From positions 1 through 64,000 of the forward strand of contig NZ_FCOQ01000036.1 of NCBI RefSeq assembly GCF_900021165.1: a stretch of 64,000 nt of DNA, read 5' to 3'. This stretch comes from Paenibacillus phocaeensis (GTDB lineage Bacteria > Bacillota > Bacilli > Paenibacillales > Paenibacillaceae). The notes beneath the pieces were generated by a model. It was not told the DNA's origin. It worked only from the letters and a program-made list of their open reading frames with translations, and ran no database searches. Made by a program: the position numbers and the translations under genes. Of this stretch, positions 8,127 through 16,900 are shown one piece after another. The first letter of the stretch is position 1. Each line of letters begins with the position of its first letter.

Positions 8127-8903
8127 TTAAGCCGCGACATCCCTTTTCTTGAACACCAGCCAGGCCACCGCCAGGAACAACAATACGTAGGCCGCCAGCA
8201 CGGCTGCGGAGAAACCCAACGTCATGCCGGCCGGACCAATCTGACCGCCGCGGTATTGCCCCAGGTCCATATTGGCGAACAGCAGATATTTAGCCCAAGG
8301 ATAACGGATCGGGTTAAACAGCATCGTAAAGATGTTGCCCGCAAACAGGATAAAGATCGACAACCCAATCGCAATGCCGCTGGAGCGGAAGACCGTCGAC
8401 AGCATAAACGAAAACGCAGCGATGACCAGCAGATCGATATAGCTGTACAGCAGGCTCTCCAGGATCCGGCCCAGCGGGCTTTCCCCCGGAAGGAAAATTT
8501 GCGAAGGCACATTCGGGAAAATCAGAAACGCGACAGCCCAGGCGGCGGCGAAAAATACCACGCTCATCGCCAGCGTAAACAACAGCACGGCCAGCAGCTT
8601 GGAGAGCAGCACCTTCGTCCGCGTCCAAGGCCGGATCAGCAGCAGCTTGATCGTCCCCCAGGTGAATTCGCCGGCCACGATGTCAGCGGCTACGACCGCT
8701 GCGTAAATGCTGACGAGATAATACAGGAAGCTTAATTGATCCAGGGCATCCCAGGCGCTAATGCGGCGGCCGCCCCCGTCCAGTGAGAACAGCAGTCCAA
8801 ACAAGATCGTCAGCAGGACAAGCAGCCCGAACATAATCCAGGTGCGGACCCGCCGGTAGATCTTCATGTTTTCGTTTTGGACCAACGCCAGAAAATTATT
8901 CAA
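8127..8903 (-). CDS. ABC-2 type transporter permease
   Basis: Membrane half of an ABC exporter; the partner ATPase is the overlapping upstream gene. The 258-aa protein has six hydrophobic segments, including VRTWIMFGLLVLLTILFGLLF, LLAVLLFTLAMSVVFFAAAWAVAFLIF, LVIAAFSFMLSTVF and AAVLAAYVLLFLAVAWLVF, in the usual ABC-2 arrangement. The signature VAGEFTWGTIKLLLIRPW is typical of the family that exports antibiotics, peptides or lipids. A TTG start at 8903 has GGGAGGG upstream and overlaps the end of the ATPase gene by eight bases, which suggests translational coupling. The substrate is unknown. Confidence 0.88.
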   Translation of the reverse strand: MNNFLALVQNENMKIYRRVRTWIMFGLLVLLTILFGLLFSLDGGGRRISAWDALDQLSFLYYLVSIYAAVVAADIVAGEFTWGTIKLLLIRPWTRTKVLLSKLLAVLLFTLAMSVVFFAAAWAVAFLIFPNVPSQIFLPGESPLGRILESLLYSYIDLLVIAAFSFMLSTVFRSSGIAIGLSIFILFAGNIFTMLFNPIRYPWAKYLLFANMDLGQYRGGQIGPAGMTLGFSAAVLAAYVLLFLAVAWLVFKKRDVAA

Positions 8904-9810
8904 TGTGCTTCCCTCCCGTCAGCTCCAGGAATTGATCCTCCAGCGAGCGTGTCACCGTCTGGATGGCGTATACGTCGATGCCCGCCATGACCAGCTTGGC
9001 GTTCATGTCCGCCGCCGCTTGCCGATCGGCGGATACGATCAGCCGGCCGCCTTCGATGCGGCCACCTTCAATGAGCTCCGCCGCACGCCGCGGATCGCTC
9101 ACTTCAAAGGCCGTCTCCCGCTCCCGGCCTTCTCCCGCCTCCGGATGCAGGGACTTGACGTCCACGAGCCGTCCCTGCTGGATGACCGCGACCGTGTCGC
9201 ACATCAGTTCCATTTCCGACAGCAAATGGCTGGAGACGAACACGGTCGTGCCTTCCTCCCGCGCCAGCGCCCGCAGATAATCGCGGAGCTCGCGGATGCC
9301 CTGCGGGTCGAGCCCGTTGGTGGGCTCGTCCAGCACCAGCAGCTTCGGCCGATGCAGGATGGCCTGCGCAACCCCAAGCCGCTGGCGCATGCCCAGCGAA
9401 TACGTCTTGACCTTGTCATGGATGCGGTTCTGCATGCCTACCCGCTCGACCGCCTCCCAGATCCGCTGTTTCGTAACCCCCGGAGACATGCGGGCATAAT
9501 GCAGCAAATTTTGATACCCGGTCAGGAACTTGTACATCTCCGGATTCTCCACGATGGCGCCGACATGCGAGATCGCCTCTTCAAATCGGTCCTTGATGCT
9601 GGCCCCTTCAATCAGGATGTCACCTTCCGAAATCGACATTAATCCGACCATCATTCGGATCGTTGTCGTTTTCCCGGCTCCGTTGGGTCCCAGGAAGCCG
9701 TATACCTGACCCCTTGGAATGTCCAGCGTTAATCGGTCGATCAGCGTCTTGCCGCCGATGCGCTTGCTGATGTCCCGCATGCGCACGACCGGTTCCTGCG
9801 TCATCTCCAT
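8896..9810 (-). CDS. ABC-2 transporter ATP-binding protein
   Basis: Cytoplasmic ATPase that powers the permease encoded next to it. The 304-aa protein has Walker A GPNGAGKTTT, signature YSLGMRQRLGVA, Walker B LLVLDEPTNGLDP and the switch histidine in VFVSSHLLSEME. The C-terminal ~80 residues form the DUF4162-like tail of bacitracin/daunorubicin-type exporters. GGGGAGTATCC precedes the ATG. With the permease it makes a two-gene operon; the substrate cannot be told from sequence. Confidence 0.92.
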   Translation of the reverse strand: MEMTQEPVVRMRDISKRIGGKTLIDRLTLDIPRGQVYGFLGPNGAGKTTTIRMMVGLMSISEGDILIEGASIKDRFEEAISHVGAIVENPEMYKFLTGYQNLLHYARMSPGVTKQRIWEAVERVGMQNRIHDKVKTYSLGMRQRLGVAQAILHRPKLLVLDEPTNGLDPQGIRELRDYLRALAREEGTTVFVSSHLLSEMELMCDTVAVIQQGRLVDVKSLHPEAGEGRERETAFEVSDPRRAAELIEGGRIEGGRLIVSADRQAAADMNAKLVMAGIDVYAIQTVTRSLEDQFLELTGGKHIE

Positions 9811-10109
9811 GGATACTCCCCTACTCTCTCTTCGAACTGTATCCCGTTAAGTCAGGATAATTTATCCTATTCTACCATAAGGCGCCCGCCGGCTAAAGCT
9901 TTCAGGAATGACGCACCGCTGATGGAGAGCTGATGAAACGGGATGACATGCAGGATGAATCGAGCCCGCTGAGCATACGAAACCGCCCCCGGAGCGGCCA
10001 AGGGCGGTTTCGTACTGGGAGTCGGAAGCTCGGTTCCTGTTCCTGTTCCTGTTTCTGTCCCGGCTTGCAAGCCAGGGTGAAGCCGTGAGCGGGCGGTTGA
10101 TTGGTTGGT
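9811..10109. other. Intergenic stretch with an imperfect terminator-like hairpin and short TTCCTG repeats
   Basis: GAAACCGCCC (9979-9988) pairs with GGGCGGTTTC (10002-10011), a strong hairpin downstream of the exporter gene at 10110, but no T-run follows on either strand. TTCCTG-type hexamers repeat about four times near 10034-10059. I see no gene. Confidence 0.5.
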
Positions 10110-11978
10110 TCACACTCCGCTTGCTTGCGAATCTTCGCCGTACCACAGCTGGCGGAAGCTTGCGCTTGAGGCGAGCAGTTGCTCCGCCGTGCCTTCGGCT
10201 TCAATCGTGCCGTCTTTCAGCACGAGGATATGGTCCGCGTGCGAGAGCGCGGCCTTGCGGTGCGACACCACGAGGCAGGTGGCCTGGCCTCGGGTCTGGA
10301 ACAACCGCTCCCACAGCTTACGTTCGGTCTCGACGTCGAGCGCGCTCGACAGGTCGTCGAATACGTACAGCTGTGCCTCGCGCACGAGCATCCGGGCGGC
10401 CGCGGTCCGCTGGACCTGGCCGCCCGAGAGCTTGACCCCGCGCGGCCCGACCATCGTGTCGAGGCCATGCGCCAGTTGCGCCACGTCGTCCTCCAGCACG
10501 GCGACGTGCAGCGCCTGCGTCAGGCTGCCCCCGCTCTCGGGCAGCCCGAGCAGGATGTTGTTCCGCAGCTTGTCGCTGTACAGGCGCGGGATTTGCGCCG
10601 TATACGCACTTTGCGGCGGAACGAAGAAGTCTGCCGGCGTGGTGACACGGCGTCCGTTCCAGCGGATCTCGCCGGCTTCCGCTGGCAGCAGGCCAAGCAG
10701 CACCCGCAGCAGCGTGGTTTTGCCGGAGCCGATCATCCCGGTGACGACCGTAAACGAGCCGCGCGGAAGGCTCAGGCTGACGTTCTCGATCCCCCGGCCG
10801 GTCTCCGGGTAGCGGTACGTTAGCCCGCTTGCCTCCAGCAGCTGAAGCGGCTCCACCGGATGAACGGCTGGCGGCACCGACCGCTCCGCCTCCAGCTTGC
10901 CGGATAGCTCTGACGGCTCCAGCCCCCGGACGGCGGACGTTTCATGAGAAGCCCCCAGCGATGGATCGCCGTCCACCTGCCACGGCTTGCCGATACCGAT
11001 GTATGCCGGAAGCGTCAGCAGCTTGGCCGGCGCGCCCTGGAGCATTTGCTTCAAGCGGGTGAAGCTGATCGCCATCTGCTTATAGAACGTCATAAAGTTG
11101 CCGACGTTCGAAATCAACTGAGTGACGAAGGTCAAATAGTAGATGAACAACGACAAATCCCCAACGGAAAACGATCCGCTGCGCATCTTATAGCCGGCCA
11201 GCACCAGGATCAGTCCCGTCCCGAGGTTGACGGAGTTCGTAAACACGGAGGACAGCGACTCGGTGATCAGCTTGTCTTTGACCATCATCTTCCGGCGTTC
11301 GTCGCTCAGCCGTTCGAACCGGCGCACAATTCGCCCTTCCGCCCCGGCGACCTGAATGGCCTGAACGTTCGCGAACATCTCGCTGATCGAAGCGGTGACC
11401 TTGGCCGTAGCCGCGCGGCTGGCAGCGCGGTACTTCTGGATGCGCGCCGTGGCAATCTGCGCTGCCGTGACAACCAGAATCAGCGGGACAAAAACATAAA
11501 ACGTCAGCTGCGCATCGATGGAGATCAGGATATAACTGGAGACGGCAACAAATCCGATGAGGCCAAACATATCCACCGACCAGCTCATGGCTTCCTCGGT
11601 TTGGTCCACGTCGTCACGGAAATTGCTGATCGCTTCCCCCGGCGAGCAAGGGATGGCCTTGGCGCCGGGCTCTTTGAGCACATGGGCCAACATATTCCGC
11701 CGCAGCAGCATGCTGATGCGGAAGCGATAGCCGCCATCCGTCCAGCAGCCAACGGCGATCAGCATGATGCGCGCCAGCGCTACGCCGATGAACAGCGCCA
11801 TCAGTCCCTCGACTCCATACGGGAAGTCGACCCGGCCTTCCAGATCGTCGAAGAATGCCTTCGTAATTAGACCGGGAAGCAGCGGGACCATATGGATGAC
11901 CATCCATGAGAACAAATTGGCCAAATAATAAGCCGGGCGATACAACAGCAGCCTCCAGAAGAAATGCCGCGTATTCAT
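10110..11978 (-). CDS. Heterodimeric ABC exporter subunit with degenerate catalytic site
   Basis: Fused transmembrane domain (about 1-320) and nucleotide-binding domain (about 380-622). Walker A TGMIGSGKTT, Q-loop PQSAYTAQ, signature LSGGQVQRTAAARM, Walker B LYVFDDLSSALD and a His-switch VSHRKAAL are seen. The residue after Walker B is Asp instead of the catalytic Glu. In heterodimeric exporters such as TM287/288 one ATP site is degenerate in this way, so this is probably the degenerate subunit. It starts inside an ATGA overlap with the upstream partner gene, behind GGAGGTG. A ~50-residue insertion lies between the two domains. Confidence 0.9.
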   Translation of the reverse strand: MNTRHFFWRLLLYRPAYYLANLFSWMVIHMVPLLPGLITKAFFDDLEGRVDFPYGVEGLMALFIGVALARIMLIAVGCWTDGGYRFRISMLLRRNMLAHVLKEPGAKAIPCSPGEAISNFRDDVDQTEEAMSWSVDMFGLIGFVAVSSYILISIDAQLTFYVFVPLILVVTAAQIATARIQKYRAASRAATAKVTASISEMFANVQAIQVAGAEGRIVRRFERLSDERRKMMVKDKLITESLSSVFTNSVNLGTGLILVLAGYKMRSGSFSVGDLSLFIYYLTFVTQLISNVGNFMTFYKQMAISFTRLKQMLQGAPAKLLTLPAYIGIGKPWQVDGDPSLGASHETSAVRGLEPSELSGKLEAERSVPPAVHPVEPLQLLEASGLTYRYPETGRGIENVSLSLPRGSFTVVTGMIGSGKTTLLRVLLGLLPAEAGEIRWNGRRVTTPADFFVPPQSAYTAQIPRLYSDKLRNNILLGLPESGGSLTQALHVAVLEDDVAQLAHGLDTMVGPRGVKLSGGQVQRTAAARMLVREAQLYVFDDLSSALDVETERKLWERLFQTRGQATCLVVSHRKAALSHADHILVLKDGTIEAEGTAEQLLASSASFRQLWYGEDSQASGV

Positions 11979-13762
11979 GCTAACACCTCCTCCAGGCCAA
12001 CGGACAGCATTCGGCTGAACCGGGACGCCGGATCAGCGGCCAGATCGGCCCGCGGCCCGTATTCCACGATCCGGCCGTCCTCCAGGATCAGAATCTGATC
12101 CGCGCGTTGTACCGTCGATAACCGATGCGCAATCATAATGCACGTCCGCGATTCCAGCAGCCGGCTGATCGCCGCCTCGATCCGATTCTCCGTCAACGGG
12201 TCAAGGCGCGAGCTGGCTTCATCCAGGATCACCAGCCCCGGGTTTGTAAGGAACACGCGGGCGAAAGCAAGCAGTTGCGCTTCGCCGGCCGACAGGCTGC
12301 CTCCTCCGGAGGAGAGGACCGTGTCGAGCCCGTCGGGCAAGGCGGCATACCACTCCTGGAGCCCCAATTCGCTCAGCACGGACAGAATATCCTCGTCCCG
12401 AATACGCTCATCGAACAGAGCCAGGTTATCGCGAACGGTGCCCTCCATAATCTCGATGTTTTGCGTCACCATCGCCACCGCACTGCGCAGCTCCTGCAGC
12501 TTGCACTCACGAATGTCGATTCCCGACAGCTCGATCTTGCCCTGCTGGGGATCATAGAAGCGCAGCAGCAGCCGGGCCAGCGTCGATTTGCCGCTGCCGG
12601 TGCGGCCCAGCAGACCCAACGTTTCGCCCGGCTTCAGCACCAGATCCAGATCGTGCAGCGTCGGCTCCCCCTCCTCTTCGTAGGCGAAGGTCAGTTGGTC
12701 GAATTTTACGGACAGCGGCCCTTGCGGCAGCGGCGCCCCCGGCCCGTCGGTAATTTTCGGCTTCGTGTTCAGCAATTCGCGGACGCGGATCAGGCTGGCG
12801 TCGGCTTTTTGCAGATCATCCAGCTGGGTTCGGATCTTCTCGATCGGCTGCGCCAGCAGCTCCGTGTAATAGAAGACGAGGTAGATCGAACCGATCGTCA
12901 GCTCGCCCCTTCTCCACAACCAGGCGCAGACCAAAAAAGCGGCGGCGTTTCCCAGCGCAAACACCAGGATCGTAGTTCCCCACATCATGCCGAAACCCAG
13001 TGATGCGCGAATGCGTACCGGCAGCATCCGCCGGGACATCGCATAGAGGCGTTCCAGCACATAGCCGGCGGCTCCGTTCGCCCGGGTATCCTCGGTCCCC
13101 TCCAGCTGTTCGCCGATAAACCCGTAAAGCTCGGCATTTTGCGCCCGCCATTTAGTCCAGACCGGAACGGTGAATTGGCGGATTCGGCGAATGATAAAGA
13201 TCGCCCCGACAACGAACAAGCTCATCGCTGCGCCGATCCAGATGTTTTCGCGGAACAGCAGCACCAGAATCCCCGACATGAGCAGCAAATTGCCCAGCAA
13301 ATGGATCAAAAAGCTGGAGAAGAAGTTGGCCAACGCGTTGACATCACCGTCCACTCTTTCGATCAGAGCGCCGGAAGTGTTCGATTTATGAAACGACATA
13401 TCCAGCGACAAGCAGTGCCTCACAAGGTCCGCCCTCAGCTTGTTGGTGGTGGTCCAGCCCAGGTTCTCGCTGAAGAAGGAGGCGCAGACCGATACGATCT
13501 GCTGGGTCAAGGAGAAGCCGATGAAGAGTCCCGCCGCAATATACAAGGGCTTGAGGCTTCCTTCCCCTTGAGCCGTGTCGATAAAATAACGAATCACTTG
13601 CGGATTGATCAGTTGCAACGCGATGGAAATCAACAGCAGCGCGGCCATTTTGAACAGCAGCTTCCGCTGCGCGAACACGTACTTCTCCAGCATCTCGCGG
13701 TAATGCCCCAGCGGCTTCGTCCTTCGTTTGCCGCCTTGCGGGGCATAGGTTTGTTCTGACAA
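11975..13762 (-). CDS. Heterodimeric ABC exporter subunit (canonical NBD)
   Basis: Type-I exporter half (595 aa) with about six transmembrane helices (from AALLLISIALQLINPQVIRYF on) and a C-terminal ATPase domain: Walker A LLGRTGSGKST, Q-loop VTQNIEIMEG, signature LSAGEAQLLAFAR, Walker B LVILDEASSRLDP and MIAHRLSTV. The catalytic Glu is present here but not in the partner. The likely start is a TTG at 13762 behind GGAGAGG; a GTG at 13783 would add seven residues but lacks a clear site. The four-base overlap with the next gene argues for one operon and one complex, probably a multidrug or lipid exporter. Confidence 0.9.
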   Translation of the reverse strand: MSEQTYAPQGGKRRTKPLGHYREMLEKYVFAQRKLLFKMAALLLISIALQLINPQVIRYFIDTAQGEGSLKPLYIAAGLFIGFSLTQQIVSVCASFFSENLGWTTTNKLRADLVRHCLSLDMSFHKSNTSGALIERVDGDVNALANFFSSFLIHLLGNLLLMSGILVLLFRENIWIGAAMSLFVVGAIFIIRRIRQFTVPVWTKWRAQNAELYGFIGEQLEGTEDTRANGAAGYVLERLYAMSRRMLPVRIRASLGFGMMWGTTILVFALGNAAAFLVCAWLWRRGELTIGSIYLVFYYTELLAQPIEKIRTQLDDLQKADASLIRVRELLNTKPKITDGPGAPLPQGPLSVKFDQLTFAYEEEGEPTLHDLDLVLKPGETLGLLGRTGSGKSTLARLLLRFYDPQQGKIELSGIDIRECKLQELRSAVAMVTQNIEIMEGTVRDNLALFDERIRDEDILSVLSELGLQEWYAALPDGLDTVLSSGGGSLSAGEAQLLAFARVFLTNPGLVILDEASSRLDPLTENRIEAAISRLLESRTCIMIAHRLSTVQRADQILILEDGRIVEYGPRADLAADPASRFSRMLSVGLEEVLA

Positions 13763-13855
13763 GGGCGGACCCTCTCCTTCCACGTCCGGTTTCTAAGATT
13801 CTCCAAAATATTGTATTACAAAAACATATGTTCGTACAACCTGTTTCTTTCATAC

Positions 13856-13896
13856 TAAAAACTGCCCCGCTGTCGTCATAGACAAACGGGGCAGTC
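13856..13896 (-). terminator. Terminator of gltB
   Basis: On the minus strand ACTGCCCCG pairs with CGGGGCAGT around a 17-base loop and is followed by TTTTTAG. It lies just downstream of the gltB stop at 13923. Confidence 0.85.
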
Positions 13897-13922
13897 TCAA
13901 CCTGCTGAAAGAGTCGAACGGT

Positions 13923-16900
13923 TTAATTGTTGCCGGCGCGAGCCAGCTCGCGTGCGTTCGCTTCAAAGGCGGCCAGCAGGGCCGCTTCGCCCTTCAATCC
14001 TTCGTCTTCCACTTTGCGGATTTGCTCCAGCATCCGCTTGTAGTCCTTCGGAATGACGCGGACGAACTTCGGCAAGTACTCGTTCCACCGATCCAGCACC
14101 CGGCGTCCAACCGTACTGTCCGTGTAAAGAATGTGACGGCTGATCAACGTCTGCAGCTGATCCGCTTCCGCCGGGTCTTCGACCGCCTCCAGCAAGATCA
14201 TCTCCAGGTTGCAACGGCTGGCGAAATCTCCGCTTTCATCCAGAACGTAAGCGATCCCGCCGGACATCCCGGCCGCAAAGTTCCGGCCGGTTCCGCCCAG
14301 GACGACAACGCGTCCGCCGGTCATATATTCGCAGCCGTGGTCGCCGACGCCTTCAACGACCACGTTGGCTCCTGAGTTGCGCACCGCAAACCGCTCTCCG
14401 GCAATCCCGCGGATATACGCCTCTCCGCTTGTCGCCCCGTAGAACGACGTATTGCCGATGATGATGTTCTCCTCCGCCGCAAACGTGGCGCGCGGCGACG
14501 GCTTCACGACAACCTTGCCGCCGGACAACCCTTTGCCGGTATAGTCATTGGCGTCGCCTTCGACGGTCAGCGTCATGCCCTTCGGTACGAACGCCCCGAA
14601 GCTTTGCCCCGCCGAACCTTCGAAGTGGAACGTAATCGTATCTTCAGGCAGCCCCTGCTGTCCATAGCGGCGGGTAACCTCGCTGCCCACGATCGTCCCG
14701 GTCGCCCGGTTCACGTTGCAGATCGGCAGCCGGGCGCTGACGGCTTCGCCGCGCTCCAATGCGGGGAGAGCCAGGGGCAGGAGCTGCGTCAGATCCAGCG
14801 TCTCTTCCAGCCCGTGGTTCTGCTGCTTCGTGCAGTAGCGGCTGCTTCCCTCAGGCAGCTCCGGCATATGCAGCAGCGAGCTGAGGTCGACGCCGGACTT
14901 CTTCCAATGATCGACCGCCTTGACCGTATCCAGGCAATCGGTACGTCCGATCATCTCTTCCAGCGTGCGGAAGCCCAGTTCCGCCATCCATTCGCGCAGG
15001 TCCTCCGCGACGAACGTCATGAAGTTGACGACGTGCTGCGGATCGCCGCTGAAGTTTTTGCGCAGTTCCGGGTTTTGCGTTGCGACGCCAACCGGGCAGG
15101 TATCCAGCTGGCAGACCCGCATCATGATGCAGCCTACCGCCACCAGCGGCGCGGTCGAGAAGCCGTACTCCTCAGCGCCAAGCAGAGCGGCAACGGCGAG
15201 GTCGCGGCCGTTCAGAATCTTGCCGTCGGTTTCCAGCACGACGCGGTCGCGCAGATTGTTCAGCATCAGCGTCTGATGCGTTTCGGCGAGCCCCAGCTCC
15301 CAAGGCAGACCCGCATGGCGGATCGAGCTTTGCGGCGAGGCCCCGGTTCCCCCGTCATAACCGCTGACCAGAATGACATCGGCGCGGCCTTTGGCAACGC
15401 CGGCGGCGATCGTTCCGACACCGGCTTCCGAGACCAGCTTCACATTGATGCGGGCCCGCGGATTGGCGTTCTTCAGATCGTAAATCAGCTCTGCCAGGTC
15501 CTCGATCGAATAGATGTCATGGTGCGGCGGCGGCGAGATCAGACCAACCCCCGGCGTGGAGCCGCGTACTTCCGCAACCCAAGGATACACCTTGATTCCC
15601 GGCAGTTGTCCGCCTTCGCCCGGTTTAGCCCCCTGCGCCATCTTGATCTGAATTTCGTCGGCATTGACCAAATAATTCGAGGTGACGCCAAAACGTCCCG
15701 AAGCCACCTGCTTGATTGCGCTGCGGCGCAGATCGCCGTTCGCATCCGGCACATAACGCGCCGGATCCTCGCCCCCTTCGCCGGTGTTGCTCTTGCCGCC
15801 GATGCGGTTCATCGCAATCGCAATCGTCTCGTGCGCTTCCTTGCTGATCGAACCGAAGGACATCGCCCCGGTCTTGAAGCGGCGCAGGATCGATGCCGCC
15901 GATTCCACCTCTTCCAACGGCACCTTCGGTCCGACCGGCTTCAGATCCAGCAAGGAACGCAGGGTCAAGTGCTTCTCGTTCTCGCCTTGCACCAGCGCGG
16001 CGAACTTCTTATACAGCTGATAGTCGCCCGTCCGGACCGACTGCTGCAGCAAATGCACCGTCTGCGGGTTGAACAGATGCTCTTCCCCGCCGCTGCGCCA
16101 CTGGTATTCCCCGATGGAATCCAGCACCTTGTCGCTGCCGTCCTTGTCGGTATAGGCCCGGAAGTGATGAGCGAGCGTCTCCGCCGCCACTTCCTTCAGG
16201 CCGATGCCGCCGATCCGCGAAGGCGTCCACGTGAAGTAGCGGTCCACAAACGACGGCTCCAATCCAACCGCTTCGAATATTTGCGCTCCGCGATAGGACT
16301 GAATCGTCGAGATGCCCATTTTGGACAACGTTTTGACGACTCCTTTGGTCGCGGCCTTGATGAAATTGTACACGGCTTTTTCATGCGAAATCCCTTGCAG
16401 CATACGCTGTTCGATCATGTCCTTTAAGGTCTCGAACGCAAGATAAGGATTCACCGCACTGACACCATAACCAAGCAGCAAGGCAAAGTGGTGCACCTCG
16501 CGCGGTTCGCCCGACTCAAGCAGCAGGCTGACCTTGGTCCGCGTCTCCTCACGGATGAGATGGTGATGCAGACAGGACACGGCCAGCAGCGCCGGAATGG
16601 CCGCATTCTCCGCATCCGTGCCGCGGTCGGACAAGATCAGGATGTTGTGGCCTTTGGCGATGACCCGGTCGGCCGCTTCGCATAACGTATCCAAGGCTTT
16701 GCGCAGCCCTTCCGCCCCTTCTGCGGCCGGGAACAGGATCGGAATGGTGATCGCCTTAAAGCCCGGACGATGCAAATGACGAATTTTCGCAAAATCCTCA
16801 TTGGACAGGATCGGCGAATCCAATCGAATCTGCCGGCAGCTCTCCGGCTCCGGCTGAAGCAGGTTGCGCTCCGGTCCAATCGTCGTCGCGGTCGAGGTGA

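Noticed and set aside
9862..10204. Small minus-strand frames between the two ABC loci
   Set aside because: They cover a hairpin and TTCCTG repeats and have no ribosome site.
14604..16427. 607-codon open frame on the plus strand opposite gltB
   Set aside because: It is the antisense shadow of a highly conserved gltB coding region; it has no ribosome site and a composition (Arg/Gln/His-rich) typical of shadows in GC-rich genes.
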